Origin: Methylobacter sp.
GTDB lineage: Bacteria > Pseudomonadota > Gammaproteobacteria > Methylococcales > Methylomonadaceae
DNA: 64,000 nt
Reading direction: 5' to 3'
Assembly (NCBI GenBank): GCA_028716975.1
Contig: JAQUOU010000004.1
Location: 143,069 to 207,068 of the forward strand
Part shown: positions 37,901 to 45,424 of the stretch, piece after piece
How the letters are laid out: every line of letters begins with the position of its first letter
Position numbering within the stretch: position 1 is the stretch's first letter
Made by a program: the position numbers and the translations under genes
Notes under the pieces: model-generated
Databases searched by the model: none
The model's input: the letters and a program-made list of their open reading frames with translations, nothing else
Told to the model about the DNA's origin: nothing

Positions 37901-38111
37901 CATGACCTCGTTCGCTTTTATTCTTGGCGTCGTGCCCCTGCTCGGCGCCTCTGGAGCAGGCGCGGCCAGCCAGCAGGCCATTGGCACGGTAGTTTTCGGC
38001 GGCATGCTGTCTTCGACTCTAGTGGCAATACCGTTCGTACCCGTGCTTTACGTCATGACCCAAAAATTAGCGACGTGGAAGGCTGACCGTAATAAGACTC
38101 GTACGCAATAG
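34980..38111 (+). CDS. RND multidrug efflux inner membrane transporter (AcrB/MexF type, HAE1)
   Basis: The 1043-aa protein is a proton-driven exporter with 12 membrane helices and two large periplasmic loops. The start MISQYFIERPIFANVIAIIT is typical of HAE1 pumps. Helix 4 carries the proton-relay Asp pair in VGIVVDDAIVIVENASYH, and the second half has GLACKNAILIVEFARQL with the relay lysine. Length matches AcrB (1049 aa). It is translationally coupled to the adaptor gene. Hydrophobic drugs, detergents or metabolites are likely substrates; sequence does not say which. No regulator gene adjoins the operon. Confidence 0.95.
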   Translation: MISQYFIERPIFANVIAIITIIIGLVCFINLPVSQYPPIVPPTIQVTTRYPGASAEVVANTVGIPIEQAVNGVENSIYMLSTSASDGTYTLTITFNVGTNLNTSMALVQNLVNSALPQLPGSVQPQGVTVKKVSTDILLVVALYAEDDRYDETYLSNYAVINLQNPLARLPGVGQIAVRGAGPYSMRVWLNPEKLRYFSLTTIDVVNAIQSQNLQVAAGQLGGPPAPSDQAFQFTVNALGRLADVAQFENIVIKSARSESAQIVRIRDVARVELSRQSYSNFSVSGGHKATVMPVFTLPGANALDVADEVRGAMASMSKEFPPGLSYEIRYDTTKFVRSAIHDVYETLFEAGILVLVVIVVFLQNWRATLVPATTVPVTLIGAFAAMSMLGFGVNLLTLFALILAVGIVVDDAIVIVENASYHIEQGMAPKEATIKAMQEITGPIIGITLVLTSVFLPAAFLPGITGQLFRQFALVIASTAIISAINALTLKPAQCALWLRPVQEKKKVNWFFRGFNKAYAWVENSYMRLVSWMVARAGFTVILFVVIIAVTAWRFAQHPTGFLPTEDQGYAIVVTRLPDAASQPRMVKVAKALDEVLKKTQGINAWVTIGGLSVLDSANVSNIFTTFIVYEDWSKRGKDLSQDKIVGTLRRELTAIEESGSIVLVPPPIRGLGQGGGFQLMIEDRQSLGLAELQKAVNEVLRAGNSQSGLRNLTSTFSARSPQLFLDIDRTKVESLNIPLNNVFSTLQTYLGSTFVNLFNKFNQVFQVYVQADAPFRLQPEDIKSLYVRNGQGEMVPLGTLLDVKRTLGSELVTRYNLYPSAQIYGAAAVGFSSGQALNLMEQLAGNVLPKGISFDWTATSFQEKQVGNQAYFIYALSITLVFMVLAALYESWTSPLAVVLVVPMALVGVLLALMLRGFDNNLYTQVGLILMIGLACKNAILIVEFARQLQSEGMSLTEAAVEATRRRFRPIVMTSFAFILGVVPLLGASGAGAASQQAIGTVVFGGMLSSTLVAIPFVPVLYVMTQKLATWKADRNKTRTQ

Positions 38112-38189
38112 ACAGCCAGTTCCTCACATTGAACGACAGCCCGATCACGTAGTCAAAGATATTATTTCAAGAAAATGGGGGTGTATCTC

Positions 38190-39659
38190 ATGTTCACCCA
38201 TGATTTCAAACGGCACTTAATACGCATTCCCTGCGTTATGGTTATCGCTTTTGGCCTATTTAAGGCAGCAGCCCATGGGCAGGATGAAGGGGAGGGCGCC
38301 CCGCAGTCACTCCCTTCATCCACCCAAACTCAGATTAATAAGCCATCGGTAGAGCAAGCGCTGGTGCCGGAAGGTGTATTCGTCATGCAACTTGCTGAAG
38401 CGCTAAAGCTTGGTCGCGTAGCTGATGAAGCTAAGGCGGAAGACCTATTGAGCGGCCTGGGTATTGAACCTAAAAACGGGTGGATTGCGGAATACCCGGT
38501 TACACCGGCCGTGCTGGGCGACGTTGAGAAAGGAATTCTCGCGGCCAGCAAGCAGGGAAAAATCGCCCTTAAAAAGGATCAGGCGCTTAAGGTTGTCAAC
38601 GATGTGAAAACCCGGCTTGGATTGAATGTGAGTCCGGGCCTAAAGGCTGCAGCCGGCCCGGTCAGCAAGCGGGGAAATATGACTATCTATAGCTATACGG
38701 ATAGTAAAGGGGAAATTTATTACACCGATGTTTATGATTCCATACCGAAGGCATATCGTAACAAGGTCAGAACCATAAGCCGGCCGGCGCCGCATGGGCT
38801 TTCCGGCAGTGCAGATGATAATACGACGGAAGCACCCGGGCCTGAGTACATGGCAAATCCGAACACCGAAGACATTAATGACTATTACGCTGAACAAGGT
38901 CCGCCCATAGTAACCTACTATTCTCCGCCTGATCCTTACTCTTACCTCTACTCTTGGGTTCCTTATCCTTTCTGGTCTACAGGCTTCTATTTCCCTGGAT
39001 TCTTTGTGCTGAACAATTTTCACCGGCATGTATCCTTCAATCGCCATCCTTATTTTGTCAGTCATCATGAAAGTCGAGCTGCTTTTCACAACCCATTGCG
39101 TGGCGACGCCTTTAATCGGGCTATGCCAAGCCAAGCAACGCCTAACGGAATTGCTCCCTCACACTGGTTTTCATCGCGCACTGCGCAAGCCGGGGCCAGT
39201 GCCATTGTATCGTTCAACCATATCCGCAATCCTGGGATCAACAGGATACCTGTTTCTCAAATGAATGCATCGGGACACCTTTTTTCGCCCGGTGAAAATT
39301 CAAGAATTCTGAATAATGCCCCGGCTGTCCTGAATGGCCCGGCAATGAGGTATCGTGAGACTTTCCGGCATGCCCCGTATTACGGTAGAAGCACGTTTAA
39401 CTCCCCTGTCTTCAATCAGGTACCTGTTATGCAAAGTCCGCCCCGTGTTTATTCATCACCTGACTTTGGCCATGACCGGGGATTTCAGTCATTTCACTCG
39501 TTCAATGGAAATGTTTCGGGAGGATTCCGTCAAGGCGGAGCATTCGGAGGATTTAGCGGAGGCGGAAACTTTGGCCATGCCGGTTCTTTTACTGGAGGCG
39601 GTAACTTTGGTCATGGTGGTTCTTTCGCAGGCGGCGCAAGAGGCGGTGGGCATCGGTAA
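38190..39659 (+). CDS. Uncharacterised exported protein with DUF4124-like segment and Gly/His-rich tail
   Basis: The product of 489 aa has a signal peptide (MFTHDFKRHLIRIPCVMVIA, cleaved near AHG-QD). A first domain (about 50-145) contains EGVFVMQLAEALKLGRVADE and AKAEDLLSGLGIEPKNGWI. It is followed by YSYTDSKGEIYYTDVYDSIP, reminiscent of DUF4124, then a Tyr/Pro-rich stretch (about 220-260) and a long His/Asn/Gly-rich tail ending in repeated GGGNFGH units. No catalytic motif is evident. ATG 38190 follows GGGGGTG at a good distance; ATG 38175 is possible. It lies 78 bases after the RND pump on the same strand and could be co-transcribed. Function unknown. Confidence 0.75.
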   Translation: MFTHDFKRHLIRIPCVMVIAFGLFKAAAHGQDEGEGAPQSLPSSTQTQINKPSVEQALVPEGVFVMQLAEALKLGRVADEAKAEDLLSGLGIEPKNGWIAEYPVTPAVLGDVEKGILAASKQGKIALKKDQALKVVNDVKTRLGLNVSPGLKAAAGPVSKRGNMTIYSYTDSKGEIYYTDVYDSIPKAYRNKVRTISRPAPHGLSGSADDNTTEAPGPEYMANPNTEDINDYYAEQGPPIVTYYSPPDPYSYLYSWVPYPFWSTGFYFPGFFVLNNFHRHVSFNRHPYFVSHHESRAAFHNPLRGDAFNRAMPSQATPNGIAPSHWFSSRTAQAGASAIVSFNHIRNPGINRIPVSQMNASGHLFSPGENSRILNNAPAVLNGPAMRYRETFRHAPYYGRSTFNSPVFNQVPVMQSPPRVYSSPDFGHDRGFQSFHSFNGNVSGGFRQGGAFGGFSGGGNFGHAGSFTGGGNFGHGGSFAGGARGGGHR

Positions 39660-39713
39660 GAGTCCAGGTCGTTTTAACGATCAAACTCGCATCGATAGTG
39701 GTGAGCTTCGCCG

Positions 39714-41162
39714 TTACGGCCAAAAAAGCCGTAGCTTCTCCCGCTTCCAAATATGCCCGCTGAGTGTGCGCTGATTCGGCTCTGTGAAGGTATAGCGGTA
39801 TAAATAAGCTCGAAGAAAAGCGGGTGGGTGATCGATAAAAGGGTTATGCGCCAGCAAAGCTAAAACTTCTGGCGATCCTTCCTGTAAGCGCCGCATGAAT
39901 TTATCGAACCAGCCGCCGCGAGGTGGTTCGCCAAGCGCGGCAAACCACATCTGCCAATCCAGACGCGGTTGATGCGGTATATTCCAGCTTAACGGTTTAT
40001 CGATAGAGTCGGGTTTGTACTTAAACCCGTACTCCAGCCAGTGTTCGCCGTCTTGCGAGCCTTCAATAATAATCTCGTCGCGTTCAGTGGTCATCACGGC
40101 AAAAGGGCCATAATTATTGACTATTGCGAAAGCCGAAGCGGCTTGCAGCAACGTAATCAAGGGTCTGGGCGGTAAGCGCTGCGTTTGCGCCATCCAGATA
40201 TGGGTTGTCAAAATCGTGATCACAAATCCCGCCCAGCTTATTGCACACAGATTTGCCGCGAATATCGGCGGTTGATAATGTTGGTTTAAGCGGACACGCA
40301 GCCATTCGGGGGTTATCTTGAGCAGATCGCGGTCATCGAATAAAAACAGGCACAACAACAACGTCAACACATTGAAAAACGTATAGTTTCCGGTCAGTAT
40401 GATACTGGCTTGCAACAAAATGAAGCAACAGGCGGCAAAGAGGCGCAAAGGGCGCGGCATAAACACGAAAAAAGGCGCCAGCAATTCAATGAACAGTACG
40501 CCGGAAACACACAACTTATGCCACCATTCCGGCAGGAAGTAAGCATAGTACCCGATAGGCGACGGAAGCGGCTGCGTCAGGTAATGGTAATTGAGCGCAG
40601 TCAAATTAACCCAGGTTGGGTCGCCGCTGGCAATTTTTACCACTCCGCTCATAAACATGAACCGTGCGATCAGCAAACGGTACAAAAACACGATTATTTT
40701 GGAATTCCAGGACAAAAAAATGGCCAGAAAACCACTTTCCAACAAATACGCATCCCACTGGAACGAAGTAAAATCCTGCCCCGCGGTAGTTATCGACAGA
40801 TAACAAACAAAACAAATGATCAGGGCAGTACGAGTGAAAATATTTAGCATCACCAGACAGGCCGCGGCAATCCCGGCCAAACAAACGCCTTTCAGTGCTG
40901 TGTTCGATGCATCAAACCAGAATAGGGTAGGGAAGTACCTATATTTTTCCTGAGGAAATGCTTGCGCAATCCGTACAAGTTGCTCTTGCACCGGCAAGAT
41001 GCCATTTTTACCGATAAGACCTTCTATTTGGGTAGCCATCGACCAAAATGCAGACAAATACACCAGTCCAATGCCGCGTAAAAACCACCAGCGAATAATG
41101 ATGCACGGTTTTATGCTGGATATATTTAGCTTGGGAAGTTTGTTAAGAAAGGGCTGGAGCAT
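39714..41162 (-). CDS. Lipase maturation factor (LMF1)-family membrane protein
   Basis: The 482-aa polytopic protein matches the LMF1 family, whose vertebrate member is needed for lipase folding in the endoplasmic reticulum. Bacterial members are common but uncharacterised. Family segments include FRRIGL-like RWWFLRGIGLVYLSAFWSM, FQWDAYLLESGFLAIFLS, FRFMFMSG-like ARFMFMSGVVKIASGDPTW, VNNYGPFAVMTTERDEIIIE and PHQPRLDWQMWFAAL. About eight membrane helices occupy residues 20-340; the rest is soluble. It converges with the exported-protein gene 54 bases away. No lipase gene is nearby, so a maturation role is only family-based. Confidence 0.88.
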   Translation of the reverse strand: MLQPFLNKLPKLNISSIKPCIIIRWWFLRGIGLVYLSAFWSMATQIEGLIGKNGILPVQEQLVRIAQAFPQEKYRYFPTLFWFDASNTALKGVCLAGIAAACLVMLNIFTRTALIICFVCYLSITTAGQDFTSFQWDAYLLESGFLAIFLSWNSKIIVFLYRLLIARFMFMSGVVKIASGDPTWVNLTALNYHYLTQPLPSPIGYYAYFLPEWWHKLCVSGVLFIELLAPFFVFMPRPLRLFAACCFILLQASIILTGNYTFFNVLTLLLCLFLFDDRDLLKITPEWLRVRLNQHYQPPIFAANLCAISWAGFVITILTTHIWMAQTQRLPPRPLITLLQAASAFAIVNNYGPFAVMTTERDEIIIEGSQDGEHWLEYGFKYKPDSIDKPLSWNIPHQPRLDWQMWFAALGEPPRGGWFDKFMRRLQEGSPEVLALLAHNPFIDHPPAFLRAYLYRYTFTEPNQRTLSGHIWKREKLRLFWP

Positions 41163-41437
41163 AAGAATGTAAAGTTTATCACTAATCCGGAAGCCAGGGA
41201 TGACCTGCTTAACTTATATCATATAGCCAGAATACCGGAACAGATTTGAATGGCGTAGCACAGGGTGAAGTCAAAAACGGACAGAGATGAGGACAATTCC
41301 GTCCAGAGGGATGCGTTTGGGTTGTCAGGCATCTGGGTTCCGGCAAAATCTGCCGGAATGACGCTTTTTTGGTTTAGCCGATGACTCTGCTAACCAAATA
41401 TAAATATAAGGAAACCTCTAAAAATTATCCGGTCGCG

Positions 41438-41545
41438 CTTCGATAAACTCAGGAGAGCCCCTTCGATAAACTCAGGAGAGCCCCTTCGATAAACTCAGGA
41501 GAGCCCCTTCGATAAACTCAGGAGAGCCTTGTCGAAGGGAGCTTG
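41438..41545. repeat. Tandem 23-base repeat, four units
   Basis: Four head-to-tail copies of a 23-base unit (CTTCGATAAACTCAGGAGAG plus CCC) occupy 41438-41529; the last differs by one base. They are followed by TTGTCGAAGGGAGCTTGTCGAAG, an inverted version of the same words. It is the locally amplified form of the dispersed TTCGA...CTCAGGA repeat also at 11.9 and 49.2 kb. There are no spacers, so it is not a CRISPR array. Confidence 0.9.
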
Positions 41546-41627
41546 TCGAAGTGCAATTTTTAGAAGTTCCCATAATATTGGAAGAGCAAGGGGTTTTTCT
41601 TCATGGACGTAACAGTGCAGCACGATC

Positions 41628-41663
41628 AAGGGGAAGATTAAATTAAATCCGCATCTTCCCCTT
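41628..41663 (-). terminator. Hairpin downstream of the yjfB-like gene
   Basis: AAGGGGAAGAT and ATCTTCCCCTT form a perfect 11-pair stem with a 14-base loop, 22 bases past the stop of the small motility gene. No oligo-T run follows on the minus strand, so termination strength is uncertain. Confidence 0.55.
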
Positions 41664-41684
41664 CATTTACTCTTTAGAAAACAA

Positions 41685-41867
41685 TCAGGCATGCACATCA
41701 ATGTGCTGGGTACCGGTTGCGGGTTCTATCAATTGCAAGGCCTCCTGGCCTTGTTGTTTCTGTACTTCCTGTGCCTTATTGAGTACTGCCGTACTGATTT
41801 GTTCTGAAATCTTTTGTTGCTGCAAGGCGACGGCAACATTTGTTAATCCTGAGATGGAATCGACCAT
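41685..41867 (-). CDS. YjfB-type putative motility protein
   Basis: The 60-aa product resembles the YjfB-like putative motility family (MVDSISGLTNVAVALQQQKI, then SEQISTAVLNKAQEVQKQQG). Members are very small helical proteins encoded in flagellated bacteria and of unknown mechanism. GAGGAACTCAAA precedes the ATG as a ribosome binding site. A sigma-28-type promoter lies 37 bases upstream, which ties the gene to late flagellar expression even though the flagellar cluster is 12 kb away. Confidence 0.8.
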   Translation of the reverse strand: MVDSISGLTNVAVALQQQKISEQISTAVLNKAQEVQKQQGQEALQLIEPATGTQHIDVHA

Positions 41868-41903
41868 TTTGAGTTCCTCGTTTGTTGATTACTAAACATC
41901 CGG

Positions 41904-41930
41904 TTATCGGCAGGCAGCGTAAAAAATTAA
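41904..41930 (-). promoter_or_regulatory. Sigma-28 (FliA) promoter of the yjfB-like gene
   Basis: On the minus strand TTAA, 15 bases and GCCGATAA. The -10 is a perfect match to the sigma-28 consensus (TAAA-N15-GCCGATAA), spacing is exact and only one -35 base differs. It sits 37 bases before the start codon. Confidence 0.8.
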
Positions 41931-42323
41931 TAACCACCCGCTTGAGCGGCTCTGCGTTTAATTTTCATAGATTAAGACAATCTAAAAGGATTATTCAAAA
42001 GCCGTATATTAAACTTAGACGATTTTGAAATATTTTCTTGAATTAAGGAATATTTTTTGGGGAGTAGAAATCTTCTACTACTCCGTATTATTCCACCATT
42101 TGATTCCCAATAAAGCTATTTCAAAGAAGTTGCCAGGGATTAAATCAAAATCCAAGCCAATAAAAATTCCAGTACTCGTTACTATTAATTATCCAGTGAG
42201 GAAAGAAGATTAAATGAAAAAAATTATCGAAATAAATGATAATAATCTTAAAAGCAAGGTCAAAGACGCGCTCAGGGTTTTGACTTGGGCTTTTTGTAAT
42301 ATTAATCATGCATAAAGGTTCAA
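41931..42323. other. Intergenic region upstream of the DUF2959-like gene
   Basis: About 390 AT-rich bases. A 62-codon frame at 42025-42213 has low-complexity composition and no ribosome binding site and is not accepted. At 42250-42295 an imperfect hairpin (AAAGCAAGGTCAAAG with TTTTGACTTGGGCTTT) is followed by TTTTT, resembling a Rho-independent terminator in the plus direction. If so, an unrecognised short transcript or small RNA may end here. The next gene starts 28 bases later. Confidence 0.4.
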
Positions 42324-43001
42324 ATGGCTGTGCAAAAAGAATCAACTTCTTATCTGCTAAACCTAATCAGCAGTTTCTTTTTAAAAAAAATCAGGAGAGT
42401 CTATTATAGTGCCAGGGAATCTATAGGCGATCATAAAAGATCTATTGTTGTTTATCAGGTTGGACAGGCTTGTGAAACATTGCAGGAAACCCGGGATGAA
42501 TTTCAAGACGCACTGGAACGTTTTAAAACACTAGTCGTCGTTACCGAAACTTCACTGGAACATAAATATAATCTTTTAAACAGACAGTATCAGTTTTGCC
42601 GCTCAAAATCCGATGCCGTCAGCGACAGGATCAAAGCCATAGAAAAAGTCAGCGATGCGCTATTTGTGGAATGGGAAAATGAACTGAATGAATATACCAA
42701 CCGTAATTTGCGTCAACGGAGTAAACAACAGCTGAAATCCGCCAGGCAGAATTATTCACGGCTTATTACGGCTATGCACAGAGCCGAAGCGAAAATCAAA
42801 CCGGTGCTGTCAGCATTTAAAGACCAGGTGTTATATCTTAAACATAACCTTAATGCTCAAGCCATTGCTGCCTTGCAGCCTGAATTTATTGAAATCGGTA
42901 TTGATATTTCGCAGTTGATTTATGCGATGGAACAAACAATAGCCGAGGCCAATCAGTTTGTTTCCGCATTAGTGGAACAAAAGGCTTTGCCCAGTGCGTA
43001 A
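42324..43001 (+). CDS. DUF2959-like coiled-coil protein
   Basis: The 225-aa product matches DUF2959 over most of its length: YYSARESIGDHKRSIVVYQV, CETLQETRDEFQDALERFKT, AIEKVSDALFVEWENELNEY, SRLITAMHRAEAKIKPVLSA, FKDQVLYLKHNLNAQAIAAL. It should be an extended helical bundle. Most family members start with a lipoprotein signal; this one has instead MAVQKESTSYLLNLISSFFL, then KKIRRV, without a lipobox cysteine. AAAGG lies 5 bases before the ATG. Function of the family is unknown. It stands upstream of a lipoprotein and two GTPases. Confidence 0.82.
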   Translation: MAVQKESTSYLLNLISSFFLKKIRRVYYSARESIGDHKRSIVVYQVGQACETLQETRDEFQDALERFKTLVVVTETSLEHKYNLLNRQYQFCRSKSDAVSDRIKAIEKVSDALFVEWENELNEYTNRNLRQRSKQQLKSARQNYSRLITAMHRAEAKIKPVLSAFKDQVLYLKHNLNAQAIAALQPEFIEIGIDISQLIYAMEQTIAEANQFVSALVEQKALPSA

Positions 43002-43053
43002 TTTATTTATTAAGTGCTCCAGCATCATGCCGGTCTATTATCATGACTGTAAA

Positions 43054-43085
43054 ACGGCCGCCGTTCATCGCCAATGAACGGCGGT
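43054..43085 (-). terminator. Terminator hairpin between convergent genes
   Basis: CCGCCGTTCAT (43058-43068) pairs with ATGAACGGCGG (43074-43084), an 11-pair GC-rich stem with a 5-base loop. On the minus strand it is followed by CCGTTTT, which fits a terminator for the lipoprotein gene ending at 43126. It can also serve the DUF2959-like gene from the other side. Confidence 0.75.
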
Positions 43086-43125
43086 CATATAGCCATTGAC
43101 GAACCTTTTGCTGAATCAGATATTT

Positions 43126-43554
43126 TTATAGTTTATATAAAACATCATTGCCTTTATCTCTGGGATCCCTGTTTGGGTTTTTTCCTTTACGGTCCTGATC
43201 TGTTCTTTCCTTGCCAAATTTGGCAATCATGTCTTCCCAGCTTGAATATTGGGAGTAAGCTTCGAAACCTTCATTTTTACGCTGCTGGTAAATTTCCTTG
43301 CCTAATGCAATGATTTCCTGAGGCGTTTTGCCGTCAACAGTATTCAGAAATTCGTCGTCACTTTTTTTAGCATCACGAATCGTCCAGAAAGATACTTCAA
43401 ATTCGATGCGATTTTCGGGGGGCAGACGATCCTTTAATCCTTTTACAGAGCGATAGGCGGTTCGTGTGCTATGTCCGTTTATTTCTTGTCCCTTACCGCA
43501 AGCAATTAGAAATAAACAGCAAAGAATGAGCAGAAGAGATGATAATTTCTTCAT
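43126..43554 (-). CDS. Small lipoprotein (DUF6694-like)
   Basis: The 142-aa product has a lipoprotein signal peptide (MKKLSSLLLILCCLFLIACG) with lipobox LIAC. The mature part is hydrophilic and helical, with LKDRLPPENRIEFEVSFWTI and LNTVDGKTPQEIIALGKEIY, resembling the small DUF6694 lipoproteins. The charged tail is rich in Lys, Asp and Arg. No function is known. A hairpin with a T tract follows the gene. It diverges from the GTPase pair. Confidence 0.7.
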   Translation of the reverse strand: MKKLSSLLLILCCLFLIACGKGQEINGHSTRTAYRSVKGLKDRLPPENRIEFEVSFWTIRDAKKSDDEFLNTVDGKTPQEIIALGKEIYQQRKNEGFEAYSQYSSWEDMIAKFGKERTDQDRKGKNPNRDPRDKGNDVLYKL

Positions 43555-43684
43555 AAAGTTATCCTCGAATTGATGTACCCGTCCATGTTAAGGTAATTAT
43601 AGTTATTGTCCTTGTTATAATATAAAGCCAGTTTATCAAACAAAGTAAAATGGCCGATCAATTATAAACCCAAGCAAATTTTTT

Positions 43685-45424
43685 ATGCTGGAATTTATCC
43701 AATTATTAAAGCAGCGTTACCAGTCGGTTTTGAGTCAATTAAGAAATGACTCAATCAAAACAATCTATCAACAGCGGATAGATCAGTTGATTCTGGCGGA
43801 AGCCTTTATCCGCAAAGGTCAACTACTGGCTTCTTCACCGGAACCGCCGCTGCAAATAACCGTGGTCGGCCCGACTCAAGTTGGCAAGAGTTCATTGGTA
43901 AATGTATTATTAAACAGCAGCGCCGCCTCAGTGAGTCCTTTGGCAGGATTCACTATTCATCCGCAAGGATTTTGTAATGGCGCCAAACTTTCTGATTGTA
44001 GCGGCTTGCAGCGATATTTCGGACGTTTCCAGCAATTGCAGCAAGACCAGTTAACCAAAGACCGGCATGATTGCTATTCATTAACTGAAAATACGACTGA
44101 TTCAGCGTACCTGCCGCCTTGCGTATTATGGGATACGCCTGATTTTGATTCGATAGACTCGGCAAATTACCGGGAAGGCGTTATCAGAGCCATTGCTCTG
44201 GCTGACATCATTATTCTTATGATCAGCAAGGAAAAATATGCCGATCAATCGGTCTGGGATATTATGTCCGTTCTTGAAGCCTTGCATCAGCCGACCATAA
44301 TTTGTTTGAACAAGCTGGGTGAAGGCTCGGAAGCATTGATTATCAACTCATTAAAAGAAAAATGGCAGCAAGCCAGAAATGATCCTTTTCCTGAAGTGAT
44401 GCCGCTGTATTATCAAAAACAGGCAGGCTTGCCATCCTGGCCTGAATCAAGGCGGCAATTGCTTATGCAACTGGCGAATAAGGTCAACCCTAAAAGACAC
44501 CCGCGCACTGAACAGGATTTACTGCAAAAGTACTGGCAGAATTGGCTGGAACCGGTCATTGCGGAACATGAGGCGCTGAATGACTGGCATGTGTTAATTG
44601 ATCAAATGATCAAACAGGCGCTGGGAGATTATCAGCGCGATTATCTGAATCATCCTCATCATTATGAAACCTTCAAATGCGCGTTGGCGGAGTTATTGCT
44701 TTTACTGGAAATACCGGGCTTGGCCAGTATTTTGGCCAACACCCGTAAAATCCTGACCTGGCCGGTCAGGCAGTTAATGAAGCTGGGGCGTAAAAGACTT
44801 TACAGCGCCGACAGCAGCCAGGAAACAATCTTGTTAAATCAGATAGCTGAGCATATGTTGATACAAATGGCCGATAAACTGATGGATAAGGCGGAGCAGG
44901 GCAGGCAAGGCCAATGGTGGAAAGAGTTCAGCAGCTTGTTGCGCAGTCAGCGGCAGGACATTTTGCAGGAATTCCGTAATGCGGCAAAAAATTATCATAT
45001 CTCATTTGAGCATGAGGTGGAAAATACGGCCTATCGTTTATATCACAAATTGCAGGAACAGCCGGTCGTCTTGAATAGCCTGCGCGCCACCCGGGTAACT
45101 GCCGATGCTGCCGCCATTGCCCTGACTTTGCATACCGGCGGCGTAGGTGTGCATGATTTGATTATCGCGCCTGCGCTGCTGACTGTAACTTCCCTGCTGG
45201 CCGAAAGCGCGATGGGCAGTTATATGAACAAAGTAGAGGCTGAATTAAAGCAACGCCAACTTAATACGGTAAAGCAGACGCTATTTATCGAAACCCTACG
45301 AAAAAAACTCCTGAAGCTGCCCGAACAATTGTCGCATATGACTTATTTTAATATTTCTCCTGAACAGTTACAGGCGGCGGAATCACAACTCACAGAAAAG
45401 CGTCATGGCTTACGATTACTCTGA
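43685..45424 (+). CDS. Dynamin-like/Era-like GTPase, first of a pair
   Basis: The 579-aa protein has a P-loop GPTQVGKSSLVN (62-73), a G3-like motif WDTPDFDS near residue 150 in which the usual Gly of DxxG is Asp, and a G4-like NKLGEG near residue 208 where the usual Asp is Gly. The C-terminal half is helical, with a weakly hydrophobic segment (about 470-520, IALTLHTGGVGVHDLIIAPA) that might insert in membranes, then a basic coiled tail. It overlaps the next GTPase gene by 20 bases, so the two are co-expressed. The combination suggests a membrane-associated large GTPase. No named family was recognised beyond the GTPase fold. Confidence 0.75.
   Translation: MLEFIQLLKQRYQSVLSQLRNDSIKTIYQQRIDQLILAEAFIRKGQLLASSPEPPLQITVVGPTQVGKSSLVNVLLNSSAASVSPLAGFTIHPQGFCNGAKLSDCSGLQRYFGRFQQLQQDQLTKDRHDCYSLTENTTDSAYLPPCVLWDTPDFDSIDSANYREGVIRAIALADIIILMISKEKYADQSVWDIMSVLEALHQPTIICLNKLGEGSEALIINSLKEKWQQARNDPFPEVMPLYYQKQAGLPSWPESRRQLLMQLANKVNPKRHPRTEQDLLQKYWQNWLEPVIAEHEALNDWHVLIDQMIKQALGDYQRDYLNHPHHYETFKCALAELLLLLEIPGLASILANTRKILTWPVRQLMKLGRKRLYSADSSQETILLNQIAEHMLIQMADKLMDKAEQGRQGQWWKEFSSLLRSQRQDILQEFRNAAKNYHISFEHEVENTAYRLYHKLQEQPVVLNSLRATRVTADAAAIALTLHTGGVGVHDLIIAPALLTVTSLLAESAMGSYMNKVEAELKQRQLNTVKQTLFIETLRKKLLKLPEQLSHMTYFNISPEQLQAAESQLTEKRHGLRLL

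Larger units (their letters stand above)
41163..41684. other. Intergenic region with hairpin, tandem repeat and terminator
   Basis: About 520 bases with no gene. At 41338-41358 TTCCGGCA and TGCCGGAA flank a 5-base loop, with CTTTTTT following at 41364-41370, a terminator-like structure in the plus direction although no plus gene ends nearby. It is probably part of the common GGTTCCGGCA...GGAATGACG dispersed repeat. A 23-base tandem repeat and a hairpin, listed separately, fill the right half. Confidence 0.55.

Noticed and set aside
41438..41545. Possible CRISPR array
   Set aside because: Units are directly adjacent with no spacers, and the words recur as dispersed repeats elsewhere.
42025..42213. 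62-codon plus-strand frame
   Set aside because: Low-complexity AT-rich translation and no ribosome binding site.
44869..44880. GCCGATAA word within the first GTPase gene as a sigma-28 promoter
   Set aside because: Internal to a coding sequence, without a TAAA element at 15 bases.
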